Source of the DNA: Lophium mytilinum
Taxonomy: Eukaryota > Ascomycota > Dothideomycetes > Mytilinidiales > Mytilinidiaceae
DNA length: 64,000 nucleotides
Direction: 5' to 3'
NCBI GenBank assembly: GCA_010093605.1
Contig: MU004193.1
Location: 1 to 64,000 of the forward strand
Positions within the stretch are counted from its first letter, which is position 1, and the number at the start of each line of letters is the position of its first letter. A program made the position numbers and the translations under genes. A model generated the notes under the pieces. The model worked only from the letters and a program-made list of their open reading frames with translations, searched no databases and was not told the origin of the DNA. Of the stretch, positions 53,818 to 64,000 are shown piece by piece.

Positions 53818-54237
53818 ATGGGGAGTTTACTACAACATGGCGATGAGCCGGATGCACCGTTGGAACTTGCCACGCCGGAGCGAGCGACACTGAACGATGC
53901 AATTGCGGCCTCCAAGGAGGAATTTCGGACTTTCGAATACAAGGATATGGATGCACGTGTAGACAGCCGGAGACGTAGATCCAGGATGTCTGGTGGCAAA
54001 TCTGGGACGGCTGTAGGAGATGTTGGTAAGATTAGACACAAAAACCATAGAATCTTAGTTCGCCCATCTGGTTGCCAGGAAAGGTATTGTCAACGATTTG
54101 AGGAAACTTTCTTTCGTCGACGAAACATGATCTTGCTCTCTATACATCCGTGTGGAGAGATGCTTGAGGAACGCCCAGTCTGTATCGGTTCACTTCGACA
54201 ACTTCATACGGACGTTCCTCTACTAATCACAGATTAG
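53818..54237 (+). CDS. Hypothetical ORF, possibly the tail of the preceding gene
   Basis: ATG at 53818, 139 residues. The first ~70 (PDAPLELATPERATLNDAIA, EFRTFEYKDMDARVDSRRRR) look like a genuine charged helical protein; after a GTTG/GTAAGA donor-like site at about 54025 the frame becomes Cys/Arg-rich and less convincing. Position and strand suggest it may be the cytosolic C-terminus of the membrane protein at 52895-53793. Confidence 0.3.
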   Translation: MGSLLQHGDEPDAPLELATPERATLNDAIAASKEEFRTFEYKDMDARVDSRRRRSRMSGGKSGTAVGDVGKIRHKNHRILVRPSGCQERYCQRFEETFFRRRNMILLSIHPCGEMLEERPVCIGSLRQLHTDVPLLITD

Positions 54238-55980
54238 TATTTTCGTCTGCATCAACGTCCTAGCCCGAATCCGGGGTGCTTGTTCGTACTGCTAGACCTC
54301 TGGCTGCCTCTTTCGATGGCGAAAGCCGTAGCTTTGTCCATCAAGTCATGATCGCAAGCTCTCTATATGTATGCAGCACGTCGTTCTTTACACAGTTCCT
54401 TTACTAACACTTGCAACCACACTCACCAGATGCCCCTTCTTTTACCACTTACGGCAAAGCGCTCATTCCAAGTCTTACATATAAGGCAATCCATCCAGAT
54501 ATTGAGCATTATGCGAGCTTGACCAAGTTCAGCTTATATCGCTACGCAAGCGCTCAAAAGACCACAGCTCTCCCACAAACGGCATCGCCCGCACTGGCTG
54601 CTATGCCATCAGGGCCGGTGAGCTGCGAGCTTCCGCAACCGCGTACGGTCTTGAGGTTTTAAGCCTGGGGCACAACCCGCAGTTTTCGACCCCACGCTCG
54701 GTGAGGTCACGCTATCAGTCCTCTTTCAGTTTGTTGACGAGCTGGCAGGCTGAGGATGAGGAACAAGGGGGTTAGATTGAATCGTGGACGTGCCAGGAGT
54801 CTGTAGGCCTTGAAAAGCTGGACTGCTTAGCACGCGTAGCGGCTGTCATGTCATGCAAGGCGAATGCAACAGCATGGACTAGTATTCAAGTTTATGCACA
54901 ATGGGATACTGACCTACGCTTCCTCCAGCCGGAGTTTTGGTTATGCTGGGTTGGGTGGAGGCCTCAGTTGGGCCTGTCAGCTCGTTCCAGGTTCAATCGC
55001 AAGGACTGTTGCTGCCACTTTCATCCGGAACATTCCTCAGATAAGTTCGCACGCAAGGCCTAGACTCGTTCGAACACGAACGGATAAACCTAGCAGCCGG
55101 TTACGCCGTCCTGACTCTATAAGTTCAGAAATATTTGGCTGCGGTGCACCTTTTCCTGAATGCGGTGAGTCTACACGACTGACCCCGGACGCATGGACCC
55201 ACACGTCCAAGAGGGGATGCTTGCGGTACATCAGGTCCTCAGGGGTTGTACCTTGAGGATATCATGGTCCAATAGGCTGCAGGATGAACTGGTTCCGGGG
55301 TTTCGGGTCATTTTTGCGATATTAAGCCTCCGCGACCCGAAACATTAGAGTTATTGCAATGAGTTGGAAGCTATATAATAACTGAGAAAGGATATATCAT
55401 TAGATTTATCAAGAAATGGTAACAGAAGGTGAAGAGACTGCGGACTGATTATTCCAGTCTTCTACGCTAGCTTTGCTCCTACCGACTACCCTCTTCCCTA
55501 AACGCAGCGCCCTCTACACGCGCGCTCAAACACTCGTACAGCAGAACATAGAAGAGATTCATGCCAGTCCTGAATAGCAAGATCACATCCCGACAGAAAG
55601 CATGAGATATTGACTCTTTATAGGGCTCGTTAGGCAAAGTGCTCGGATAAACTACCTTAGCAAGGATCCGGAAGCATGATATGCCCCAGGTTCAATCGCT
55701 CGGGTAAACTATGCTACCATGAACCCGGGTCCAATCATATTTCCGATTTCAAGTCCGAAATGGAAATATTCCAGTCACCACATCCAAGACTACGGATTCA
55801 GCATGGGTGTCCAGGCATGCGGGTTGGTCTCATGCACAACGGATGGGCTCCTGGGTGCTGGGTGCGGGGAAGCTATGGGAATATGGGGTACCGGGAAATC
55901 CTTTATATAGGCAATGTCCTCCAGGTTCGGTCATGATGTTCACACTCTACTGGTGATCGCTTTAAGTTATTCTGCACGCA
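54238..55980. other. Gene-poor interval
   Basis: 1.7 kb with several short open frames on both strands, none with a recognisable domain or coherent splice model. A CCAGGTTCAATCGC string occurs twice (about 54987 and 55686). The right end is the promoter of the MFS gene. Confidence 0.45.
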
Positions 55981-58017
55981 ATGTCGGACAACAACTTTTC
56001 GAAGTATGAGAAGCCTCAGAAGTCTCATCATGAAGAGCAACCCTCGGGACATGTCGCATATCAGTCCGATACCGAAGGCCCTCGGGATCTAGACGATCCA
56101 GAGTGGCATCTCGATTACAAGATAGTTCTCACTTTCCTCGTAGGACTCCTTAACAGCTATGAAGCTCGACCCGTACTGACTTACATAATCTAGATCATGA
56201 TGATCCAGTACAATGCCTCCTACTTCACGCTTACCTTGTCCGCACCAATTGCCAGCTATATCAACGCAGATCTGGGACCGAAGCCTTATTACGTGTGGAT
56301 GGAAATCGTTTGGCCTCTTGCATTTGCTGCTACCATGGCCATCGATGGACGTCTCGGCGATCTCTTTGGCCGTCGCTGGTTGATGATCGGCGGAAACTTT
56401 CTTTGCGTGGTTGCCTCGATTATTGGAGGGACAGCGCAATCAATCGGCGTTGTCATTCTTGCCATCGGTCTTAATGGTATGGCCGGAGCTATCCAGCAAA
56501 CGGCTAGTGCTGCTGTCAGTGAGCTTGTCCCTAGGAAATATCGACCGCAAGCCGCATCTACAGTTGCAGGCAGTGGAATCATTGGAGGTGCCTTTGGTAC
56601 CCCGATTGGTATGCGTCCATCATTTTGCTTTGCCTTTTGGCGCTTTGAGGAATTGCGCTGACTGACCTGAAAGCTATCCATCTTGCTACTAAGCTTTCCT
56701 GGCGATGGGGTTTCTGGATCTCCCTCTTGACTGCAGGCATAAGTGTAATCGGTTTAGTTTGCTTCTACTTTCCTCCAACCTTTGAGGAGGTCCATAACGA
56801 GGACCGTCGTACAAAGTGGCAAGAGGTTAAAGATTTCGATTTCGTTGGTGTGATACTTTTCATCGGCGGCATCACTGTTTTGCTTCTAGGCATCTCTTGG
56901 GGAGGTGTCACCTATCCTTGGAAGAGTGCTGGAGTTCTTGTACCTCTATTCATCGGCGCATTGGCTCTCGTCGCATTTGGATTCTGGGAGGTTTACGGAA
57001 ACCTCAGCGAACCTCTTGTGCCATACAAGCTTTTCAAGAACGTCCGGGGCTTTACCATGGTACTGGTAGCCGATTTCGTTGGGGGGATGCTTCTCTACGC
57101 GTTGATTTCCCTCTATCCTGTTCAAATCGCGACTGTCTACGAGTCGAATCCTGCGGTTGCCGCGTGGGAGTCTTGCACTCTCCTGATGGGGACTTTTGTT
57201 AGTATTATCGTGATGGGGAACCTTCTAGGGAGAGTCGGCCACGCTAGACTGATCTTTGCGGTTTCTGTCGCCCTGAACACCATATTCTTGGGATGTATGG
57301 CGGCGATGAGTGAGTACCTCAAACGCAGACGACTTTCTACAACTCATTACTGACATCCCCATCAAGCACCCTCAACGCTCGGAGCAATCCTTGCACTAAC
57401 CACGCTTACCGGGTTCACCATCGGTTTTGTTCAGCTTGTGGGCATTGTAATGATCATGCTGAACTGCCCCGACGAAGACATTGGAGTTGCAGTTGGTCTG
57501 AATGGTTCCGCTCGGAGTATCGGTGGTTCGATTGCAACCGCCATGTACAGCACAATTCTCACCAACAAGGTCCAGGAAGTTCTACCTGGAAATATCGCAG
57601 CTGCGGTACTGCCACTAGGATTTCCGGCAAGCAGCCTCGGGCCTTTGATTTTAGCTCTTTTGAGCGGATCTAAAGCAGCAATCGAGCAAGTGCCTGGCGT
57701 CACGTTACCCGTCGTGGGTGCGGCAGCTCAAGCAGTGAAGGAGTCTTACGCTCAAGGATTCAGGTAACTTACAACCAAAAGCTCAGTGCCAAAGAGCATA
57801 ATGGAATGCTAACAAAAGTAGACTTGTGTATCTTGTTGCCATCGCATTCGGTGTCGTTGCTACAGTCTGTGCCGCATGCACCAGAGACATCGACCACCTG
57901 TTGACCAACGACGTAGCAGCAAAACTGCATGCGCCAGAACTGCAGCCGCTCCATCGGAACACCGTCAACAGCTCTGATGCTGATGTGGAAGCGTCAAGTC
58001 ATGTCGAGAAAACTTAG
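55981..58017 (+). CDS. MFS transporter, fungal TRI12 / efflux family
   Basis: Join of 55981-56139, 56194-56608, 56674-57309, 57367-57763 and 57822-58017, 600 residues. A hydrophilic N-terminus of ~48 residues leads into about 14 hydrophobic segments. DGRLGDLFGRRWLMIGG is the conserved loop 2-3 motif A; SELVPRKYRPQA, GSGIIGGAFGTPIG (motif C-like) and LSWRWGFWISL follow, as in TRI12/SIT-type transporters. KWQEVKDFDFVGVILFIGG precedes the second half; GLNGSARSIGGSIATAMYS lies in helix 13 territory. Family members export toxins or drugs or move siderophores at the plasma membrane; the substrate here cannot be inferred. The intron with donor GTAGGA (56140) is weak but phase-required. Neighbours give no biosynthetic context. 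Confidence 0.9.
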
Positions 58018-59486
58018 GATGTGTGACAGTGTCTGCTGTTTCTCAAATAGGATCTCGTTGCTGTGCAACTTTTGCCGACCTCAAGTTCTAATAGACCCAC
58101 TGTTTGAGGATATCTTTGAAGATGTGATAATGCACCAGAGCAATGAACGTGACTCTTCATATCCAATGCGTAGCTTTACTTGCTTATTGAGTTCCAATCT
58201 TGGCTTCACGTCCAGCTCCATAGCATTTCCGCCGGCATCAGAGTTGATAGTGGATGCCGGAGAAAGCGATGACGACGCTCGTTCGGCCGCGAGTTTAGTA
58301 GATCGACGGAGCTTTTGAGTCGACAACTGCGCGGGACGTGGATGCGTCGTCAGGCTGCATGCCTCAGCCGGAGGTGTAAGAGACGAAAGATGTATGGTGT
58401 CTGGTGGCTGATCTGGTGCCTAGAAAACCTCTCCTCAAATCTTAGGAAACTTTCATTCGGTGGCGACATAATGACATGGATATCTCTGGTTCCCTGCCGG
58501 CTCTGATCCATCAAATCCGCCTTTACACTCTTAGTAGAATTGCAATGCCACCGCAGCTTCGCTAAACCGTAAGAGAGAATATGGACAGATAGAATTCACC
58601 CTTGGAATGCTCATAGGCATTCAAGTGAAGGATTTACTCTCTATAGACTCTGATGGTTTACTTGTAGAGTTATTTTGAATATGATGCCGTTCTTCTTATC
58701 ACTACTAGCATTTAAAATACTGGAGACACTGTCTACAAATGCCTCACGCAGCGGTAGAGGCATCTAGACATATAGAACAAGGCGTTGCAATATTTGGTTG
58801 CCTAGGTAGCCTGCTAGGTGGTTGCCTTTCACCCCGCACCCGTATGGTATTTCCGATCACGTGATTTGCAATTTCGGAGGACAATAGATGTCGATTCCAT
58901 GCAGGAATCTAGCTAGGCTATATAAATGTGAGAGAGGGCCGTGCAGGCCTCGAATACACAAGATCCAGTTAAGAAAACGGTCCTTCAGTAGATGTATGCG
59001 TCACGTGCTCGACTTCCGAATATCAACCATACGTGGAGGGTTCCACGCCTGACCAGCTAACTGGTGATCACCGCACATCACAGCAACGAAGCTGAGACTG
59101 CCAAGGCCGCCCCAACCTTCGAAAGCGACTAACTCTACATCTCTTGAGCTCTAGCAAACATCTCTCACCTGTTATCATGGATAATTTACCGAAGAGGAAC
59201 CCAGAATCACGCCGCGCGATCTCGCGTTTGGTCGGAAGTGCTTAAATCTCTGCCTGAAGTCGGGAGACCAGGCCGATTGCAACTATGCACGAGATCCGGG
59301 TTCATTCCATCGCGTATCTTGGATCTCAGAGTCAACAAGCTAAAAGGAGATCTTTGGTTGGTTCCAAAGGACGACTTGCGCCCTAGTCATGGCAGTGCTG
59401 TCGAAATCACGATACAAAGACGAGTCTATTTACTTTATAGAGACAGGAAGTACAGGTTGATCTCAGCCTGTCGCGTCGCAACCCTC
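58018..59486. other. Intergenic with dispersed repeat family 1
   Basis: Holds copy 2 of the ~205-bp dispersed repeat (58843-59047). The ATG at 59177 opens only a 22-codon frame. No gene accepted; both strands near 58081-58326 are open but lack a start or domain. Confidence 0.45.
58843..59047 (+). repeat. Dispersed repeat family 1, copy 2
   Basis: Plus-strand copy beginning TATGGTATTTCCGATCACGT, with GGAATCTAGCTAGGCTATAT in the middle and GTGCTCGACTTCCGAATATC near the end. It shares its order with 31646-31856 (minus) and 61453-61657 (plus). Confidence 0.7.
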
Positions 59487-61407
59487 CTAGGCCAACGGAT
59501 TCTTCAACTCCCCTTTGTTGTCGAAAGCCTTCTTGACAGCGTCTATGCGGTCGATAAACTTATCAAGGTAATCAACGCGTTCCTTGCTGTCCTCCGACTT
59601 TTCCTTCTTCCCCTTCGCGCTGTCCCTTTCCTTCACGAGGTCTCCCCTAACGCCCTGTATTGCATCATGCCATTTCTTCAACCAATCATCCAAGTTCTTG
59701 ATCCGACTCCCGGTACGCTCCTTGATATAGTCGTTCCATTTCTGCTTGAGTTCCAGGGGCTTCCATGCCGGCCAATCTCTAACATCGTCCTTTTGTTTTT
59801 TGTCCGGATTTCTCCTCGTGGACCTCAGCTTAATCTTTGGTAGCTCTTTTTTGTCTAAGACATCGAACATTTCAGCAACACGCTTTACCTGATCCTGGAA
59901 TACCTTGACGAAATGCTTGTCCGAGCAATAAATGTAAACGCCGTAGACCTCCCTCCACTTCTCGATTGCCTTTTCAAGCCCAAATATCTTGTCGTGTTTT
60001 ATCAACTTTTTCTTGTCTTTCGATTTGAGGCCTTTCAGATCTTCGTTCGAAACCTGCGCAATTTTGAAGTCTAGAAGAGATTCCATATTCTTTCCCTCGG
60101 AGTTTGCACCTTCCGTTACAAGAGGCTGATCTTGCCACAACTGATTATTGGTTAGCGGATTACGTCCAGATCTTTTTTCGTTGCCTGTGTGCGAACTACG
60201 GGAAGGTTCGACTCACTCGACCTTTCATTCCGTTCACGGGAGTGTAAAGAAGCATAAATTCATCCCAGTTGCTCCACCTGCTTGGCAAAGCTGACGCAAG
60301 CCATTCCGCTGGTGTGGCTGCTGAATTTTTACCTTCCTTGTCTTGGTTATCATCGGGATACTTCTTTCCGTCTACGACCTTGAGCTCGTTGGCCTTATCA
60401 TCGTACTCCGTCCTCCACTAGAGAAAAGAAACCGCAGTACGTATTAGTCAATATACAGAGAGCCGGGATATCTTTGTTTTTGCTTTACATACGTAAGGCA
60501 ACATGAGGTTGCAGAAAGTCACCTTCTCGTCTTGCATTTGGTTGAATGGATCTAGGTTGTCGTATTTAGGCCCCGCAGAAAGGTCGTTGATGAAACTGGA
60601 TAATGCCTGACCTTCAAGCGCATGTTCGGTTTGATAATTCGACTTCAGAATTGCAAGACTTTTTTCTTGAATGAAGGAGAAGTCGTCGCAGTCCTTGTAG
60701 TCCTTAAAGTTGTAGGCTTTGATATTTTTGTATCTCTAACAGTTTGTCAGCGCTAGACCAACGCATTCAGTCCAAGGAAGCAAAATGAATACCTCCTTTT
60801 CATCGTCTTTACCATCAACGATATCTTTTGGCCCGGGATAATTCTCGGTCTGGACAAACACCTGTGGCTTTTCCTTGCCCTTGCTCGTTTTCTGTATGTC
60901 CACCCATAACTTCATTTCCTCTTGGCATGCGTTGATATTTTTCCGGGAGTATCTTTTGGCTAAGGAACGATGAGAAACGAAACGCCTGTCTGGTGTCTCA
61001 TTCTGGTCTAAGGTCTCCTTGATATCCCACTCCTCCAATTGTTCAGGCGTCGCATCCTCGATGTATGCCTAGTCAGTTCTTTAGCGTATCTAAGTTGAAG
61101 GGCGGATCAGTGTACTGACGTATTCCCAGGCTGTACAGGTCAGGTCGTCGCAGTCGTTGGGAGTTGTCCTTTTGAAGAGATATACGAAATCCTCATCGTC
61201 TCTTCTGTCTACTCTGATTATGTCACTTTGGTCGTATGATTCCGGTAGTTCGATCAACGACGTAGGGAAGAGTTCTACGCCTCCAGGCGAGAAACCTCTA
61301 GCCAATTCCACTTCATGTTGAAGAGAGCCACGCACCCGGGGAGCGATGGTTGCGAGCAAGGATGTAATGGCGAGGAGGCGGTGCGAGAATATAACAAATG
61401 CAAGCAT
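59487..61407 (-). CDS. Secreted protein of unknown function
   Basis: Complement of 61120-61407, 60793-61068, 60493-60735, 60217-60417 and 59487-60140, 553 residues, four introns of 51-76 bp, all in phase 0. The N-terminus MLAFVIFSHRLLAITSLLAT is a signal peptide. The mature part begins with a Cys-containing segment (NDCDDLTCTAWEY), then charged stretches, NYQTEHALEGQALSSFINDL, WASALPSRWSNWDEFMLLYT-like aromatic-rich sequence, and a Lys-rich helical C-terminus (EKWREVYGVYIYCSDKHFVK, WKPLELKQKWNDYIKERTGS). I do not recognise a domain; the EHALEGQ segment resembles a pattern seen in secreted fungal proteins of unknown role. The start is at 61407, only 46 bp from the dispersed-repeat copy at 61453, so its promoter must lie partly within or beyond that repeat. 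Confidence 0.75.
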
Positions 61408-61452
61408 GATAGACCGTATAGACAACAGAATAAATAAGTTTAGGTGTAGAGA

Positions 61453-61657
61453 TGTAATATTTCCAATCACGTAATGTAAGAATTTAAAGGACAATAGATG
61501 TCAATTCTATGTAGGAATCTAGCTAGGCTATATACACGTTGGGGAGGCCCGTGCAGGCCTTAATTATACTAGATCTATATAGGAAAGCATTCCTATAGTA
61601 GATCTATACATCACGTGCACAACATCTAAATATTAACTATATATTAAGAATTCTATA
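61453..61657 (+). repeat. Dispersed repeat family 1, copy 3 (AT-shifted)
   Basis: Begins TGTAATATTTCCAATCACGT, contains GGAATCTAGCTAGGCTATAT and ends GAATTCTATA. Compared with copies 1 and 2 most differences are C-to-T or G-to-A. It lies at the junction between the secreted-protein gene and the right AT-rich block. Confidence 0.75.
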
Positions 61658-64000
61658 TCCTCTTCTTCTAGATCTAATTTACCATTAAATTACGTTTATA
61701 ATAGTACGTCGCGCTTACAGCTTTACGCTATGCGCCATTAGCATGTTAGGCTATTAGCTTCTTTAGAAGCTTTAAAGCTTCCAGGGGCATATAATACTAT
61801 AAGAGGTGCGTTAGCAGGCGGTAATATTACAGTAATATGCCTAAGAGGGGTTTAGAATTCTTTAGAGGCCTACTACTACGTTAGTAGGGGGGATAATAAA
61901 GGTATTAGGATATTTAATAGCTTAATAGTAAGGAAGAATTAGAAGAGATTATAAAGTGTTTATAATAGAGGGAATTATAAGGTAATATAAATATTAGCAT
62001 GCTGGCGCATATTAGGTTCTAATGCGCAATTAGAGCTATAATAGCTAATAATAGGCTTATTAGAGGTCTTATAAAGTCCCTTATAATCTAGTAAGAAGCT
62101 TATAATCTTGTATAGGTCTAAGAAGCTGTTAGTATATTACAGAGCAGTAAGTAGTAATCTAGAAGTAATAGATTTAAGAATCTAAAGTATATATAAGGCC
62201 TTCTTAACGCTCTTACACTCTTTCTTCTATACTTAACTTTCTTCTTTAAGGTTTAAGCTTCTTTTAGCTTTAAAGGTTTATTAAAGACTCTTATAGCTTC
62301 TCTTCTTATTACTATTATCTTTTCTTTATTAATTCTTTTATTAGGACTCTCTCTCTCTTAGCTTCTAGGCTGCTTCTCCTTACTCCAAGTCAGCGTTATA
62401 ACGTTGCTTAATACCTAGCCAGGTTCTATAGCCTCTAGCTTACTCTATAGAAGAGGTAGAGATAATAGAGATAATAATCCTTTAGACCCTAGCTATAGTT
62501 GCAAGGTTCCGCGCTCTTATAAATTCTTAGGCATCTTAGCTTATAAAGCCTTATAGGCCTATAGTAAGTTCCTAATAATAGTTTAGCTCTTTCTCTTAAT
62601 AAAGCTAATAAGATCTAGTTACTATTATGCTTATATTAATTATCAACCTTTTAATAGTCTAGAGGTTCTATAATCTATACTATACATAGCTAATAGCCTT
62701 TAATAACTCTATCCCACTTCCTTAAGCCTTCCAACGCTACGCTATAGCTTCTAATTATTTAAACTACACTAAATACCCCCTAAAGTTTAAAGGTAGTAGT
62801 AGAGCTTAAAGAAATATACTGCTTTAAGGGTTCCTTAGTAATATTAGGGATAATAAACTAATTTTAAATAAGAACTATAGCTATAATTCGCGCTTTATAG
62901 GGCTTCTTAAATAGTATTTAGGCTTAAGAGTAGATTATAGTAAGAATTCTAGGGCTCCTCCTGCCTTTAGGGCCTGCAACTACTACCTAAGAATGTTCTT
63001 AGGAGGCTGTTAGTTTAGTAAATATATTTAAGCTCGCAATCTAGATAGTTCTCCTCTCTACTAAGGATCCTGTGTGGAATATTATTAGTAGGGCAGTAAG
63101 GAGACTTATTTATTCTAAGGTAAGTTTAGCTTTACTTTTAGAGTGTCTTAGAACTTAGCTAACACCTATTATAGAAGGATAGACTCTAATAGCTTATTAG
63201 AAGACTACTAGGGCTCGCGTTTAATAAGGTCGCTATAATATTACTAAGTTTATATCTTCTCTTTATAATTAAGAATCCCTTAAGAACCTAGCTAAGAATA
63301 TAGTACGCTTAGCCTTAGCTATATAGCTGCTAATAGAATTAATTTAAAGAAAGACTACTATACTACTACGTAATCTAGGTATTCCTTATACTCCTAAATC
63401 TCTAACAGCTTAATATCGCCTATAGGGCTCTAGTAGTGCTTCTACTTAGGCTTCTAGTTTAAGATCTAGCTTCTAGTAATTATCCGCAGCTATATCGGGT
63501 TTAGGAAATATAGCTACTTTAGGTTCTAGCACTTAAGGTCTAAGGTAATACTCCCTAATCTTTCCTACTTAGCCTTTAACTTCTCTAACTTCTTTAACCT
63601 CTTATTATTCTCCTTTAGGTTCTCTATAGCGCTCCCGAGAGCCTACTTCTAATATACTATTAAGCCGCCGCTTATCCTAGTTATCTATTAGTAACAATAA
63701 CAACTCTACTAGAGAGACCCCTCTAAACTCTACTTAGTATTAGATGGGCTCTCTAAATGCTATTCTCTAAAAGAATAGGGCTAGTAAGCATAGCTAAAAT
63801 ATATTAACTTAGAGCGCGCCTCCAAAACAGCCTTAGAAGAATAATAATAGCTATTCTAGTAGTAGTAGTAGCTATAAAAGTCCTAGTAGAAGGAGTTCTA
63901 GTAGTAGAATAGCTACCTAGAAGAACTAAGAGTGTGTCGGCTTAGCTAGTATTAATGGAAAAGCGTTAATTTTCCCTCCCCTTCTAGATATAAGAAGGAT
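61658..64000. other. Right RIP-type AT-rich block, retroelement traces possible
   Basis: Composition again shifts to TA-rich sequence poor in CA and TG, with no open frame of gene length. On the minus strand between about 63650 and 62700 faint gag-like traces can be imagined, suggesting an old, heavily broken LTR retroelement, but termini and domains could not be placed. Slightly less AT-extreme than the left block. Confidence 0.4.

Noticed and set aside
54970-55760. tRNA-like B-box strings (GGTTCAATCGC) near 54989 and 55688
   Set aside because: No matching A box or cloverleaf could be drawn around either; no tRNA gene supported anywhere in the window.
59238-59843. Plus-strand 201-codon frame with hydrophobic C-terminus
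   Set aside because: Mostly antisense to the last exon of the secreted-protein gene, which has a five-exon phase-consistent model.

Overview
The window looks like nuclear DNA of a filamentous ascomycete (Pezizomycotina, perhaps a dothideomycete; the class is a guess). Genes are compact, with introns mostly of 47-115 bp, GT..AG ends and CTAAC/CTAAT branch sites. The families are typically fungal: a Zn2Cys6 regulator, a psi-factor oxygenase relic, MFS sugar and TRI12-type transporters, a Cdc24-type RhoGEF, F-box/ankyrin proteins and small secreted proteins. Both ends (1-5.54 kb and 61.66-64.0 kb) are extremely AT-rich. CA and TG dinucleotides are almost absent and TA is in vast excess, which is the footprint of repeat-induced point mutation (RIP). 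The left switch from AT-rich to gene-like composition happens within about 100 bp near 5545.

Layout. 1-5.54 kb: a degenerate ~175-bp AT satellite, a RIP-ruined MULE transposase, and two local tandem duplications. 5.6-7.4 kb: a 5'-cut ORF and a PPIL1-like cyclophilin. 8.2-11.3 kb: a decayed psi-producing oxygenase (linoleate dioxygenase family). 12.0-24.2 kb: five genes that read as a catabolic cluster: Zn2Cys6 regulator, sugar transporter, dihydroxyacetone kinase, SDR dehydrogenase, and a transketolase of the dihydroxyacetone-synthase type. Two head-to-head pairs (transporter/kinase and SDR/transketolase) share promoter regions. The likely logic is uptake of a polyol or ketose, oxidation by the SDR, C2 transfer by the transketolase to or from dihydroxyacetone, and phosphorylation of dihydroxyacetone to DHAP. 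The substrate is not readable from sequence.

24.8-35.1 kb: three same-strand tandem paralogues of a fungal double zinc-finger family. They have a conserved core, different N-termini, and a shared upstream palindromic element. The third has a premature TAG followed by a long conserved reading frame. 36.0-45.2 kb: a Gfd2/YDR514C-like exonuclease-fold protein, a small secreted protein, two tandem F-box/ankyrin paralogues that both end in a CaaX-like tetrapeptide, and a secreted FAD amine-oxidase-type enzyme. 45.2-48.7 kb is gene-poor but holds a ~93-bp noncoding tandem array.

48.7-51.9 kb: a six-exon, 940-residue protein joining an apparently active protein kinase to a full Cdc24-like module (calponin-type domain, DH, PH). 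52.9-54.2 kb: poorly resolved membrane-protein ORFs. 56.0-58.0 kb: a TRI12-family MFS transporter. 59.5-61.4 kb: a five-exon secreted protein of unknown function lying between two direct copies of a ~205-bp dispersed repeat. Exon coordinates were derived by hand from splice consensus, phase and family resemblance; no search or alignment program was run.
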